Part shown: piece by piece, positions 1 to 11,944 of the stretch
Layout: every line of letters begins with the position of its first letter
Position numbering within the stretch: position 1 is the stretch's first letter
Assembly: GCF_902459465.1 (NCBI RefSeq)
Contig: NC_047065.1
Location: 2,166,309 to 2,230,308 of the forward strand
Reading direction: 5' to 3'
DNA length: 64,000 nt
Source of the DNA: Asterias rubens
Taxonomy: Eukaryota > Echinodermata > Asteroidea > Forcipulatida > Asteriidae
Position numbers and translations under genes: made by a program
Notes under the pieces: model-generated
Databases searched by the model: none
Seen by the model: the letters and a program-made list of their open reading frames with translations, nothing else
Told to the model about the DNA's origin: nothing

Positions 1-468
1 GAAAGTTTCTTAAACATGTAAGAAGTGCTGTATTACTATCAGACCACCACTTTTTTACTCAAGCAGGGTGAATAAATAAATCCAACTCCAATCCTGTAAA
101 ACAAATTAATTTTGGGGAAGTGTGTTGACCAGCCAGATTCAGCATCCTCACTACCAGTCTATTTGAATTCATTTTATACATAGAGTAAAGACAATATCAC
201 TGGCAATTTCTAAAAGAAATCAGTTTACATGTCCTGTACGAACGAAAAAGACTAGCTCAAAAGTAAAGGTAAAACTTTTGTAAACCAAAAAAACAATCAA
301 AAATCGGTGTCGGCAATACACGTCTTTCCGCCTTCCAAATGTACCAACCATAACACTTGCAGATCAGTGCTCTTTTTCATCAATTTACCTCCTAAATATA
401 CTATTACACTCCCATAACTTCACATATTGCTTTTAGGTTGTAAACAATCATTATTCTAGAAGTGTTAC
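1..468 (-). other. Presumed intron 1 of the OTUD6B-like gene
   Basis: AT-rich sequence without a convincing exon, RNA gene or recognisable repeat. It is placed in an intron only because it follows the donor at 468 of the minus-strand exon. Confidence 0.5.
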
Positions 469-541
469 CTTGTAATTCTTTCTTTTCCTTTCGATGTGTT
501 AGCAGAAGTCTTTCTTCAGCGCTACTCCCGTCTTCTGCCAT
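469..541 (-). CDS. OTUD6B: OTUD6B-like OTU deubiquitinase, first coding exon (gene continues off the left edge)
   Basis: Seen: on the minus strand an ATG at 541-539 opens 24 codons ending in RLLLTHRKEKKELQ, then a phase-1 G at 469 and a GTAACA donor. Known: OTUD6B proteins begin with an acidic stretch and a basic RHRKEKKELQ-type helix, and the next residue is encoded by a G-starting codon, which fits the phase. OTUD6B is an OTU-family cysteine deubiquitinase; the catalytic domain would lie left of this window and cannot be checked. Positions 1-468 would be its first intron; no further exon is visible there. The gene is head-to-head with RABGGTA, the two start codons being about 310 bp apart. 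The 24-residue match is short but distinctive. Confidence 0.72.
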
Positions 542-853
542 TGTTGATATACCAATACATAACGTGTAGTTGGTGTCACTCCTAAAGTTTTATGTAAAAA
601 TCATACCTTATCCAAATACAACACAAGTAAATCACACACAGATAGTTGAATGGAACTATTTAACAAAAATTAGAGTGGAAATAAACATCTTTTTAAAATA
701 AAGAATTTAATTGTGCAAGGAAACTTCAACTACTTGTAAATAAATAATTCAGGTCAAAGGTCATTTAAATCCCATCACACACATGCACTACTGCAACATC
801 AGAAAAGCACAGTCATAATTTAGAGGCGACTCCCTGCAAACAGCCGAATCAAA
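542..853. promoter_or_regulatory. Putative bidirectional promoter between OTUD6B-like and RABGGTA
   Basis: About 310 bp separate the minus-strand ATG at 541 from the predicted plus-strand ATG at 854. The stretch is AT-rich with no clear TATA box placed for either gene. At 751-763 it contains a perfect direct repeat of AGGTCA spaced by one base (AGGTCAAAGGTCA), the DR1 type of element bound by HNF4/RXR-class nuclear receptors. Promoter function is inferred from head-to-head layout. Confidence 0.5.
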
Positions 854-3800
854 ATGGTTTGTATTTGCCGTTTTTAATTGTCACAATATATTCTATTTTA
901 TTTAACATCAAGTTTCAGATATACACCGTGGTGTCTTGAAATGTAAATCATGTTAAAGGCAGTGGACACTATTGTAGTATTGGTAAATGTCAAAGACTAG
1001 CCTTCACAGTTGGTGTATCTCAACCATATGCATAAAATAACAAACCTGTGAAAATTTGAGCTCAATCGGTCATCGAACTTGCGAGATAATAATGAAAGAA
1101 AATAACACCCATGTCACACGTAGTTGTGTGCGTTTAGATGGTTGATTTCGAGACCTCAAGTTGGATCTCGAAATCAAATTCGTGGAAAATTACTTCTTTC
1201 TCGAAAACTATGGCACTTCAGAGGGAGCCGTTTCTCACAATGTTTTATACCATCATTGATCAACCTCTCCCCATTACTCGTCACCAAGAACGGTTTTATG
1301 CTAACAATTATTTTGAGTAACTACCAATAGTGTCCACTGCCTTTAAATGACTACATGGTTGTAACTTGTAGGCTTGTTCTTCCGATTGAATTATAATAGA
1401 CCAAGACAGAGGAAGGGAACCTTTTGAGAACAAACTTGTAAAATAAAGCCCATTGTTAAATAATAGTGCTAAACTGGGGCGCTGTACTCGGGTTTGTTTG
1501 AGAAAAGAACCGGAGTACAGCCCCCAGTTACTAAGTCTACACGAACACGGGTCCAATTATTTGAACAGAATTACTCTACTGGGTGCACTATACCACCTGT
1601 GAAAATTTGAGCTCAATCGGTCATCGAACTTGCGAGATAATAATGAAAGAAAATAACACCCATGTCACACGTAGTTGTGTGCGTTTAGATGGTTGATTTC
1701 GAGACCTCAAGTTGGATCTCGAAATCAAATTCGTGGAAAATTACTTCTTTCTCGAAAACTATGGCACTTCAGAGGGAGCCGTTTCTCACAATGTTTTATA
1801 CCATCATTGATCAACCTCTCCCCATTACTCGTCACCAAGAACGGTTTTATGCTAACAATTATTTTGAGTAACTACCAATAGTGTCCACTGCCTTTAAATG
1901 ACTACATGGTTGTAACTTGTAGGCTTGTTCTTCCGATTGAATTATAATAGACCAAGACAGAGGAAGGGAACCTTTTGAGAACAAACTTGTAAAATAAAGC
2001 CCATTGTTAAATAATAGTGCTAAACTGGGGCGCTGTACTCGGGTTTGTTTGAGAAAAGAACCGGAGTACAGCCCCCAGTTACTAAGTCTACACGAACACA
2101 GGGTCCAATTTATTTGAACAGAATTTACTCTACTGGGTGCACTATACCGCTTGCTAAAAAGTAAACAACAATTAACAGATAATTATCAAATATATTGTAA
2201 GGTTTAAAAAACTAGACTTGGTCAGTTGACAGTTGGTATAAATTGTTTCAAATCAGTCAGGACACTGTTTTTTTCACATCTGATTATGAATAGTCACAAT
2301 AATAACAAATCTTCTGAGATTAATCTACGATTCTTTTTAATCAAACCTCATTTATTTGTCATTTCAGCATGGTCGACTCAAAGTGAAGACAACCGCTGAA
2401 CAGCAGGAGGCCAAGAGAAAAGAACGAGAGAAGAAACTCAAAGTGTACTCGGGAGCTACTCAGAGAATCATTCAGAAAGTAATTAATAATCAATAATAAC
2501 TTCTTGTTCCTACATGACACCTATTAAATACTAAAATACAATTCTTTTTTGGTATATTTGATGATGAGATCATGGGATATTATTAAGGCCGTCATCATGG
2601 TGACGTCCTTGCGCGTGCTGCGCAGGCATTGCTCGGTGGCTAATATTTGTTTATCATCTGTACGTTTCTATTGTTCGGCATTTTGGACTTTCGATATGGA
2701 GCTTCAAACGGGCGGAGGTATACTAAGTATACACAAGTATCATGACAGGGATTCGAACCCACACTCTGCTGCTGACAACCCCAGTGCTTGGGTCCGGTGA
2801 ACTAGACCGCTCAGCCACGACACGCAACAATAATCTGATTTGTACTTTTGTTTTGTTTTATTATTGCCAGAGAAAGAATGGAGAGTTTGACGAAGAGGCC
2901 TTAGAGTTCACCAACCAACTCCTCTCAGCAAATCCAGATTACTATTCCCTCTGGAACTACAGAAGAGAAATATTCCTGGAGCTTACAAAGACTAGGTTTG
3001 TTAACGACCCAGTAACTGGGGCGCTGCTCTCCTTTAACAATTTTGTTGACGTCTGTGGTTCGTACAAGCACTCCAGATATTAACATAACTTTTTTTAAAG
3101 GCATACAGTGCCCAAGTTACTGGGTCTATGTTTTCTCCTACTGTGTAGTTTTGTCAATAATTAGGTAAACTGATTCTGTAAGGAATTTCTGGTGACAGAA
3201 AACATGTGAATAATCTCTTTTTGAGTAATGTGGTTTTGAGAAGAATTCAAAAATCAGGTTAGTTTGGTCTATGAGTAGTAATATAGCCATAAAGTCCACA
3301 GATCATACATGTGTCAATGTTTAAAAAAAACATACAGTAACTTGTGTAAATCTGTTTTGAGTGGTTTGGCTCTTAAAAGAACCAGTGGTTTACAACTCAA
3401 TGTTTTGATCAGTATGCTTTGCTTGTCTTCAGGAGGATGCTGGATGCTGCTTAAGTACTGCCTTGGAGAGCAACAGAGTCCAGAATCCTCTGGAGACAAT
3501 CAGAGCTTACTGATCGAAACGTTGAGCAGTCAACTATCTGTTCTTCTCAGAACCAACACTACTCAAAAGAGATTTAAACATGGTGCTACCGCAAACCCCA
3601 TCTAATTACACTCCTCACCATGCAAAGTTTAAAATCCTACTTAGTAATTTAGGACTTGTTTAATTGTTTTGTAACAGTATGCCATTAACAGACTGACTCA
3701 AGTCTTTGTCAAATCATCTTGAATAAAGCTCAACTAGCCTCTTACATAGGAAGTTTTTTTACATGTTTTACTAACTATTTTCCCCAGTCCTTCTGAGGAT

Positions 3801-6800
3801 CTTCAGAGCAGATACAGTAAGGAGCTGAGTTTTCTTGAATCTTGCCTGATGGTCAACCCAAAGTCTTATGGTGCATGGCATCATCGTTGCTGGGTTATGG
3901 AACACATGCCGGAACCAGACTGGAGTAGAGAAGTCTCATTGTGCAATAAGTACTTGGAATATGACGAGAGGAATTGTGAGTCACATATTCTTCATTCAGA
4001 AATGAAAACAACCGCAATTATTATGTCCAAATCTAAAATATAGGCAAAATATAAGTCAGTATTTAATCTTGACGTTGCCAATCGTATCTGACGTCTCTGG
4101 ATGACTGAATAGAACTTTGATTCAGTTTGAATCTTATTTGAAAAAGCTGTCTGCAATATTGGTCTGTTTGTTTGTTGTTTGTTTATTTGTTTGTTTGTTT
4201 GTTTAGATGATCTTCCCGTCAAGGGAACTCGGCAAACTCCCACAAGGAGACATAAACACCAAATTGGCAAAGGCCAATCTCTCTGATATAAACATTGTTT
4301 AACGTCTATGATAATGAATTGCACAAATCCAGAAATTGTTAAGTTCAACCACAAGACAACAATACTTATTCTAGCCGTTGTGAAATCTGTAAAATCAAAC
4401 ATACAACCTTGTGATTGCAAGTCCTGCAGTCTAACCACTGGACCACACTTTAGTGAGACAATGTTGCCATTTTTAAGTAGTGTATAATACAGTAATCTGT
4501 CAAACTTGACTGATTTCTTGGTCTTTTAGTTCATTGTTGGGATTACCGCCGATTTGTTACAACTAAAGCTAAGATTGAACCCGCTGAGGAACTCAAGTTC
4601 TCCACAGCCAAGATATCAACTAACTTCTCAAACTACTCCTCGTGGCATTATCGGAGTAAACTTCTTCCGTTACTGTATCCTGATCCTGAGAATAAAGGAC
4701 GGATCAAAGAGGAAATCCTGCTGCAAGGTACGAGACAAACTTTGAATAAAACTCAATCACAGTGCTAGTCCAAATTGCCCATTGTTTTGTTGTACGTGTT
4801 TCATTTTCACTTGTTATTTACTCTTCTTGCTTTTTGTTGGTGCCAGTTTCACATTAATTTTTGTTCTTGCTGCACAGGAGGCAACTAAGGGGGTCAAGTG
4901 AATTTGAGTTGTGCCAACTGGTCAGGGCTGGATAAGAAAAAGACAAGAAAGAATTTCATCAACTGTCAAACTTGTTTTTTTTTAAACATTTATGCCAAAT
5001 AAATTTCACACAGTGGCTTAGAAAAGTACAGAACTCCAGGAGTGCTTTGAGTCGCAGGCAGTGCTAACTCTAACCCTAACACTAACCCTACTGACACCCT
5101 TGCAAGCTAGATCCACAGAGCTGCATTGGTTATGCAATCCATGACCAGCACCAAGACAATGGTCTTCTTCTTTTTAACTGTCTCTTTCTTGCTTTTGTGG
5201 TTTCTTCAGAATATGAACTGGTCCAGAATGCCTTCTTCACTGACCCCAACGACCAGAGTGGTTGGTTCTACCATAGGTGGCTCCTTGGAAGAGGTCAGTA
5301 ACAAGGTCAAAGGTCAACATTGAAAAGATGAATTGGTGCCTTTGTTTTTTACATTTTGTGTTAAAACCAAATTGTTTTGTAAAATGGAATAATTTTAGTA
5401 TATATCAGACATCAGAGAATTGTCTTCCTTAAAATATTTGTAGATTTGTTTTTTAAATGGTGAGAAAACTGATTAACATTTTGGGAATGTGTTTGATGTT
5501 AAATCTTGGAAGGATGACATTTCTTCTGAGTTCATTTCATTCTTTTTACCAGCATCTTGGCCTTACATTGTATGAAAAACATACAAAATATAGTTCTAAT
5601 AATACTTATAATGATTGTTGAAAAATTGCTTTCCATGTCACATAGACATCACAAAGTGTTGTTCCATAAAAATCCAGAAGTTAATAAGTTAATAAAAATA
5701 TAGATACATTTATTTATTTTTTGATGAATTCCTTGTTTTTACTGACAGCTGACAAACCTCAGGAGATCCAGCTACTCTACGTTTTCAGAAACCCAGCTCG
5801 GATAATTGCAGTCTTTGCTCAACCCATTAATCTTGCTGAGAATTCTTCAGAGATATCTGTGACTATTGACGGAGAGAAGAGTCTTGGTGCTTGGAGGAAC
5901 TCAAAAGGAACAAAGGACCATGCCTTAGTTTGGGTATCCTTGTATTAAGAAGCAATGAGGCAGTGTTGTTGATGCGAGTCGTGACTTGGACTCAAGTGGG
6001 ATTCGAGTCACCAATTTCATTTACTTGCGACTTGACTTAACTTGGCTTCGGGCAAAATTACTTGTGACTTGACTTGACTTGTGCAAAAATCACTCAACAA
6101 TAATAATTTTGATTTTACGACAGTGCAGTTATTGTTTAGAATAAATCTGGGAAGTCTAGTCTTCGGCGTTGATGCCAACTATCCCTATGTTTATGAGTGC
6201 TCAGGGATATGCAGATGTACGGGTGCACCTGCCTATTGATATCTTTGAGCAGGATTTTGTTGTATAAGTTTGTCACAACATCGTTGGATCGGGCTTAGGG
6301 CGACATTATGTGACTTGACTTGACTTGCAAAACTTCAACTCCTGATTTGACTCCTGAAAACTTGACTTGTGACTTGACTTGAGCAAAAGTTACTGGTGAC
6401 TTGACTTGACTTCGGAAAAAAATGACTTGGTTACAGCACTGCAATGAGGAAAACATTGGAATTATGTAAAATGTCGTTTTGATCAATTCTAATTTATTAT
6501 CAATTAATTGGTGGCAATGTGAGCTGAGTATTATACTTTCCTGAGTTAGAATAATTTGTTTAGATACATGAAGTGAATGCTAATGTGTTGACAGCCTCCC
6601 ATGATGTGTGTTTATCAATGGAAGACACTAATGTCGGAAGACAATGCAGGATGTCTGAAGGTAAGTATTGCTTTATTCGATGTTTCGATGTGCAATCATA
6701 TAAAGGGATGGTATACCTTTGGTTTTTACAACCGTTTGATTGTTCTACTCCTATATAAGTCGATATACATGTATACAACATAACTAACATTGGAAAATTT

Positions 6801-9800
6801 CATTTCAAAAGGTGGAAGCGTGTTTTAGATATTGCCAAAAAAAAATTGAGTAGTTTAGTCCATGCAGGAAGAACAACTGTGTAATTGGAACACAATCTGA
6901 GAAATGTTTCATGCTGAAAAAAAGTTTTCAGATTGAAATATTTTTTTAATCTCTCTCTCCCACTTTACTTAGGAGGGAATTGTTTCTAAAAGTTATAATA
7001 ACTGAAGTGCTTCTTATCAAGTCAGTTTAATACAGGTCATACATTTTAAGACTCATTACCAAAGGTATACCCTCCCTTAATCTTTTTTTATCCAAACCAC
7101 AATGCTTCAAAGTGAAATGTTTCTTGTCAAAAGCTGTCGAACTAACCAAGTAAGTTTTTTATTGTCTTTAATTTTTAGGAGTGTTTAACGCGCGTATCCT
7201 TTCACTTTTAAGTTGGTTCCTAATATCTTGACTTTGATGTTGATTTCCAGATGAGACTGAGTCCTGGAGTAGGGACACAACGGATGCTATGGGCCTCTTC
7301 TCTGCACAGCTAAGTGTAGAGAAGTCTGGGGTCCTGACCCAGGAACTAGAGTCATGCCAACAACTACAGGAGTTGGAACCTGATAATAAATGTAAGGATT
7401 TGAAGTTTTGCATGGTGGTAGTACAATTAGTTGAGGTTTGTGATAGCACCGTCTTTCCTGCTTAAGAGGATCGGAGCATACTGATTGAAATGTCGAGTTG
7501 TCAACCACCGGTTCATTATAGAACCAACACCACTCAAAAGAGATTTACACATGTTGCTACCTTGCAACCTCACCTCAAAAATGTATGGTGATACTTCATT
7601 GAAGTAAATGGATCTAAATAATTACTACCACTTAAATTCAGGTCCCTTTCTAACCCTCCAGATCCACCCCCCATACAAATACAAACCCCCTTGAAGATTA
7701 TGCATTGAAGTTAATCATGTCAAATAGGCACTTTGTTCATCGAGTAAAGTGGGGCAGTGGGGTTGGCGAAGTGGTATCTTTCCTCACCTTCGACCCCTAG
7801 GACCCTGGTTCAAATCCCACAAGGGGCAATATGTGGATTGGGTTTTCAGTCCCTACCTGACTGCATAATTCTCTGGGTTTTCCTCCCACATTTAAAACTG
7901 AAACCTCTCCTTTGTCATTTCTGCATTCAGTTTTTGGCTCGGTTAAAAGATTAAGTTCACTTTCCTTGGTCCTCGGATTCACAACCAGAAGAAATGAAAT
8001 GAAAGCTTCAGCCCATCTAAGAAGATCTTAATCTTAGGCCAATCTAAAGATGACATGATGATGTCGACTTGACTCATTAAACTAACGAGACATCATTATC
8101 TCCCCTCCATCATCGTTCTAGGGTGTCTCCTGACCATCATTCTGCTCATGAGGGCGGTAGATCCTCTGCGATATGAAGAGGAGACTCTACGCTACTTCCA
8201 GACACTACTCAAGACGGACCCCTGTAGGGCGGGGTACTTCAAGGACCTTAGAAGCAAGTTTGTCATCGAGAATGAAATCACTAGAAACATGCAAACTGGT
8301 AGCAGGGAACTGGATTTATCAGATAAGGTATTTATTTTCAAGATTGGGAAATTCTGTTAAAGGGAAAGTAAACGTTTGGCAATCGCTCTTAAAATTAATG
8401 GCAGTTAAAAAATGTGGTTAAAAGCGTACAGCAGCTTTAGATAGTATTAAGAATTTTGAGATACATTTCACTTTGAAGTAATGTGGTTATGAAAAACAAT
8501 ATTAGTTTTTATCCCCCTATTCCCATTCGGGATTATTCTTCCTGCTTGGACATATTTACTCCAGATTTTGGGCGATATCTTAAAAACCTGACCACCTATA
8601 ATTATATCTTCATTTTTGTAAGATTAAAACAATCACCGGTTCCAAATACCTCAGGTATACTTTGCCTTTAACCAAAGTTTTTTTAACAAGTTTAAAACAA
8701 AATTGTAGATTCAGCTTTTTAATCTTGGATTGTTTCAGGAAATCTTTGGCAGTATTAATTTAATGAAATTTAGAGGCAGACACCAAATCAAATGAGCACA
8801 TAAGCAACATGTTAGAACTTCACAGCATATCCTTGTGATCAAATTTTTTCTACTGTAATTTTATTCAAAATAACCAAACTTCTAATTTCATCTTCCTACA
8901 GCACCTTACCAGTTTATGCCACACAGAGCTAATGGTGCTAATGACCCAGGTCAACTTATCATCCAATCAGCTTTCATCTCTCAAAGGTTGCCATGCATTG
9001 CAGTGTACTCGCACCTTATTGGCCGACAACAACACACTGGAAGATCTGACAGACCTTCAATATTTGCCCGACTTGGAAACGTTATCAGTAAAGAACAATT
9101 GTATCCTTTTAATGATTTATCTCAAACAGGGGAGTGTTTTTGTTAAGATAACCAATAACCATTTGGGTTGATTTGCCATTTAAGTAGGGTTTAAAACTTT
9201 GCATGGCGGTAGCATAATCAGGTGATGTTTGCGGTGAATCTCTTTTGAATAATGTTGGTTATGAAAGGAATCGTTCGTTTCAACTCAACGTTACGATCAG
9301 TATGCTCTGATCGTCTTCAGGAGAATGTTGGACTCTTTGCGCACTACCGAGCCAAGCCCCTACAAGGCAGTACTTAAGCAGCATCCAGCAACAGAGTCCA
9401 GCATCCTCCTGAAGACGATCAAAGCATATACTGATCAAAACATTGAGTTGTCAACCACCGGTTCTTTTTAGAACCAACACCAATCAAAAGAGATTTACAC
9501 ATGGTGGTACTGAAAACCCCACCTGGTTGCCTTTCATGCCAATATCAAAACAGGTATTGATTACAGCTGCGAAAACACACAATGTTTCATTGTGTAAAGG
9601 TAAAACCAAAATGACATCCTTTCTCCCTAATGCAAATATACACAACTATGGTTTTGTTCGCGGTACGTAGATTGCAGGATTCAAACACAGTTTAGACATC
9701 TGCTCAAGAATGCTGGGGTGGGTTCGAATCTAATCGAGTCGAATGGGGACTTTTGAGTCTTACACATTTTGCAGTTTGCTATAGAAGGGTTTGGGATTGT

Positions 9801-10014
9801 AAGGGTTAATAATAACTTGTAATGAACCGATTATTTCCCTTAACTTGTTGTATCAGCTATCAAGACAGTACAGAATCTCCAAGCATTACAGTCCTGTGCG
9901 AGACTACAGAGTTTAGACGTGAGCTCCAACCCTATATGTGACATTCCAGAACTCAAAACCAGAGTGAAAGAATGTCTTCCAAAGCTTGTTTTACTAAACG
10001 GAGAAACCATTTGA
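854..10014 (+). CDS. RABGGTA: Rab geranylgeranyltransferase alpha subunit (12 coding exons, 564 aa)
   Basis: Joined exons: 854-856, 2368-2478, 2871-2995, 3788-3975, 4530-4727, 5210-5293, 5749-5933, 6564-6660, 7251-7391, 8122-8327, 8902-9100, 9857-10014; every junction has GT/AG and phases match. Known role: with RABGGTB and the escort protein REP it attaches geranylgeranyl groups to Rab C-terminal cysteines. Seen: five prenyltransferase-alpha repeats with the W-x-x-R core (SLWNYRR, GAWHHR, HCWDYRR, SSWHYR, GWFYHR) within residues 40-235; an Ig-like insert of about residues 237-350; a conserved helix ([16 protein letters not shown]) after 377; leucine-rich repeats from about 447 to the end. 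Human RABGGTA is 567 aa and has the same order. The start is the weakest part: residue 2 begins exon 2 (HGRLKVKT), so the ATG must lie in an upstream exon; the ATG at 854 followed directly by GTTTGT fits. The in-exon ATG at 2369 is out of frame and hits a stop. Confidence 0.93.
953..1346 (+). mobile_element. MITE family 1 copy in RABGGTA intron 1
   Basis: About 390 bp bounded by inverted ends reading TTAAAGGCAGTGGACACTAT on the left and the reverse complement (...GTGTCCACTGCCTTTAA) on the right. It has the family core (TGTGAAAATTTGAGCTCAAT, then GAGGGAGCCGTTTCTCACAA). No transposase coding is present, so it is a non-autonomous element. Confidence 0.85.
1044..2148 (+). repeat. 551-bp tandem duplication (two near-identical copies)
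   Basis: Copy 1 is 1044-1594 and copy 2 is 1595-2148. The copies differ by only a few 1-nt insertions near the end of copy 2. The unit starts inside the MITE at 953-1346 and runs through about 250 bp of downstream intron, including a small palindrome (1474-1534 and 2025-2085) centred on a GAGTACAGC/GCTGTACTC stem. The near identity implies a recent duplication. Confidence 0.93.
2731..2827 (-). mobile_element. tRNA-derived SINE, family A (fragment)
   Basis: Read on the minus strand it shows an A-box-like GTGTCGTGGCTGAGCGGTCT and a B-box-like GGGTTCGAATCCC, the pattern of a Ser/Leu-type tRNA head. It lies in RABGGTA intron 2 just before exon 3. Same family as 17396-17558, 40440-40660 and 43438-43795. 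Confidence 0.7.
3215..3600. mobile_element. Palindromic MITE (family G), degenerate, in RABGGTA intron 3
   Basis: Inverted arms are centred near 3450 around TCTTCAGGAGGATGCTGGAT and CCAGAATCCTCTGGAGAC, with outer arms around GGTTTTGAGAAG and TTCTCAGAACCAAC. Related copies lie at 7395-7562, 9190-9520 and 21170-21370. Short ORFs here are shadows of the palindrome. Confidence 0.65.
4150..4447 (-). mobile_element. tRNA-derived SINE, family B, in RABGGTA intron 4
   Basis: Minus strand: tRNA-like head (TGGTCCAGTGGTTAGACTGC, then a cytosine-poor B-box region) followed by a body with GTTTAAACGTC-type sequence and ending in TTTG repeats (4165-4205). The body matches 38040-38325, 41515-41770 and 45755-45970. 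Confidence 0.7.
5063..5100 (+). repeat. Short degenerate CTAACC-like tract
   Basis: A few imperfect CTAACC units (CTAACTCTAACCCTAACACT). It resembles interstitial telomere-type repeat but is too short to interpret. Confidence 0.4.
5970..6440. repeat. GACTT/ACTTG-rich low-complexity tract in RABGGTA intron 7
   Basis: Repeated GACTTGACTTG motifs occur in two blocks (5975-6080 and 6305-6430) with unrelated sequence between. This looks like a decayed pentanucleotide satellite. Confidence 0.65.
6701..7080 (+). mobile_element. MITE, GGTATACCTTTGGT family, in RABGGTA intron 8
   Basis: Left end TAAAGGGATGGTATACCTTT is mirrored by the right end ACCAAAGGTATACCCTCCCT. The interior has the TTTCATTTCAAAAGGTGG segment also seen at 34231-34591. 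Confidence 0.75.
7395..7562. mobile_element. Palindromic MITE family G, half-element
   Basis: Carries the right arm (GGTTCATTATAGAACCAACA, CACTCAAAAGAGATTTACAC) shared with 3215-3600 and 9190-9520. Located in RABGGTA intron 9 directly after exon 9. Confidence 0.6.
7757..7990 (+). mobile_element. tRNA-derived SINE, family D, in RABGGTA intron 9
   Basis: A-box-like GTTGGCGAAGTGGTATCT and B-box GGTTCAAATCCC, then a body with TGTGGATTGGGTTTTCAGTC that is repeated almost identically at 58920-59185. Confidence 0.72.
9190..9520. mobile_element. Palindromic MITE family G in RABGGTA intron 11
   Basis: Long imperfect palindrome: ATCAGTATGCTCTGATCGTC on the left and GAAGACGATCAAAGCATATA on the right around a centre near 9360. 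Outer part matches 7395-7562. Confidence 0.7.
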
Positions 10015-10093
10015 AAAGTTATATATGTGCCGGTTTTCACCTGTTCACTTTATGAACAATAGTTTGAAAACAACTGATGTAGCAGTGATATTC

Positions 10094-10270
10094 AATAGAC
10101 CTTATGCACATGTCGTCATTTCAGTAGGGCGCCCTCACCCAGAGGTCAAAAGGAGACTGTTCATTGGCCAATACTGTGCGCCGCGCGTACAAATCTGTGC
10201 ATCTCGATTGTTTCGTCACCGTTTTTCCTTTAAGATGGTGGCTGGATGACGGCAATGCATAAGGTCTATT
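10094..10270. mobile_element. Palindromic MITE with AATAGACCTTATGCA ends
   Basis: Left end AATAGACCTTATGCA and right end TGCATAAGGTCTATT are perfect reverse complements. The interior is GC-richer than its surroundings and non-coding. Confidence 0.8.
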
Positions 10271-10724
10271 AGCAATCACTGTGTCAATGATGAAGACAAA
10301 TTGCTTGAGTTTGTTAAATACAAGATCACTGCTCACCTTTGTCCATTGATCAAACGAAAGAAGAGAAGATCTGAAAAGAGTCACTCAATATTTATCTGTT
10401 AGTCATTTGGTGTCTTTAAAGTAAAAAGTTAACCTGTGGTTGTGCACTTATTATCAAATAGCGTCATCTTCTCTTAAATGATTGCAGACAAAAACCCAAC
10501 ATATCCAGACAGTTTACTCTGCTTTTTTTTTAATACAAAAACATTACTTCCAAAGAAGTGATACAATCAAAATGTTAACAACAAATACAAAATATAATCG
10601 CATGTTGCAATTCATGCCTGTGATTTTACAACTATTGATTTCAATTACTTCGATAATAGGACCTCTTAACAGTAATAACAACAACTGAAACAAATGTTGC
10701 TACAAAATCATGTCACTAGACCCC

Positions 10725-10900
10725 AATATCTTAAAGCTGTTAAGCAAAAAAAAAATGCTCAGCAAACTTTGTTGCTTAGCGAAAAAAGAAGGGGGTAGCA
10801 GTCACAACAATGTCAACTAAATGGAATGTTGGCTGGTAACATGTTTCTGCCAAGCAAAGTTTGTCTGTGCTTAGCAAGTTTTTGTGCTTCCATGGTTTAT
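10725..10900. mobile_element. Decayed MITE family C (GCTTAGCA-rich)
   Basis: Contains the TTAAAGCTGTTAAGCA and TTGCTTAGC/GCTTAGCAAG pairs typical of the family seen intact at 41812-42061 and 42627-42869. Confidence 0.5.
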
Positions 10901-11240
10901 ACAAATATGTCCATAATATATTTGAAGGATTAGATTTGAGAAAAGCAAATCATGTTTGGCAATTTCTAACGCTGTGAATGAACTATTTAGGTTAACAACC
11001 TGGTGTACAAAAATATAGAATTATTATTTGACAGTACATTTTGGTGTGTCGTAAGAAATTATTCCATGTTAAATATAACAAGTGTAAAATGAAATTGATA
11101 AACAAAGTTGTTTGTTTTACTTCACAAACCAAAAGAATAAGTAATTGTTTTAAAATAACCAATGCTATGAAACTTTCTTTAAAAGATGGCCAGAGCATAT
11201 TATTCCAAACATCATTTTTTTTTCAAAAATCACCACTAAA

Positions 11241-11420
11241 AAGGTTGCAGGTTCGAATCCCAACAAGCTAACCGCTGATTTCACAATGACTGGAATATGT
11301 ATTGTCATCTAACTACTGAATCACAATTTCTTGATTTGTGAAACTCATAATCATACCAATAAAGCATTGTTTGTATGTATGAGAGAAATTGGCTGTAGCC
11401 AATCCCCTTGTGGCAATGTG
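11241..11420 (+). mobile_element. tRNA-derived SINE, family B (5' truncated)
   Basis: B-box GGTTCGAATCCC followed by the family body (CTGATTTCACAATGACTGGA). Matches 23098-23255 on the same strand. Confidence 0.65.
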
Positions 11421-11647
11421 AAATATCAATGTTTAACATTACTTTTTTTTATTAAAAGCATTTAATGTTTGTTTTTTTTGTCAATCTATGTAATAAACAC
11501 AATTACTACATGTATATGACTGACCTTTCCTAATCATCCAAGTCCCAATTCTTTGTTTTACTGAAGTGTATGACACATTTGCTGTGGTGCCCTGTTGTAA
11601 AGTTCCAATAAAAATTGACATTTTCCTCACAGAGGTGCACCTTACCA

Positions 11648-11944
11648 ATTTGAGCTCAATTGGTCGTCGAAGTTGCGAGATATAAACGAAATAAAAAAAT
11701 CACCATGATCACACAAAGTTGTGTGCTTTCAGATGCTTGATTTTGAGACCTCAATTTCTAAATCTGAGGTCTCGAAATCAAATTCATGGAAAATTACTGC
11801 TTTCTCGAAAAACTAAGTTACTTCAGAGAGAGCCGTTTCTCACAATGTTTGATACCATCAACCTCTCCCCATTACTCGTTACCAAGTAAGGTTTTATGCT
11901 AATAATTATTTTGAGTAACTACCAATAGTGTCCACTGCCTTTAA
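11648..11944 (+). mobile_element. MITE family 1, 5' truncated
   Basis: Begins inside the family at TTGAGCTCAATTGGTCGTCG and ends with the intact right end AATAGTGTCCACTGCCTTTA. Confidence 0.8.

Larger units (their letters stand above)
10015..11647 (+). terminator. RABGGTA 3' region with candidate polyadenylation signals
   Basis: AATAAA occurs at 11358-11363 (inside a SINE-B copy) and at 11607-11612, the latter followed by an A/T-rich stretch. Which is used cannot be told from sequence. The region is AT-rich and otherwise holds only the repeats listed at 10094, 10725 and 11241. Confidence 0.4.

Noticed and set aside
1124..1881. Identical pairs of short ORFs around 1130 and 1680
   Set aside because: They are frames inside a MITE and its tandem copy; similar ORFs appear in every MITE family 1 copy.
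2369..2386. ATG at the start of RABGGTA exon 2 as the start codon
   Set aside because: It is out of frame with HGRLKVKT and reaches a stop after five codons.
5063..5100. Interstitial telomere repeat
   Set aside because: Only a few imperfect units, so it is not informative.
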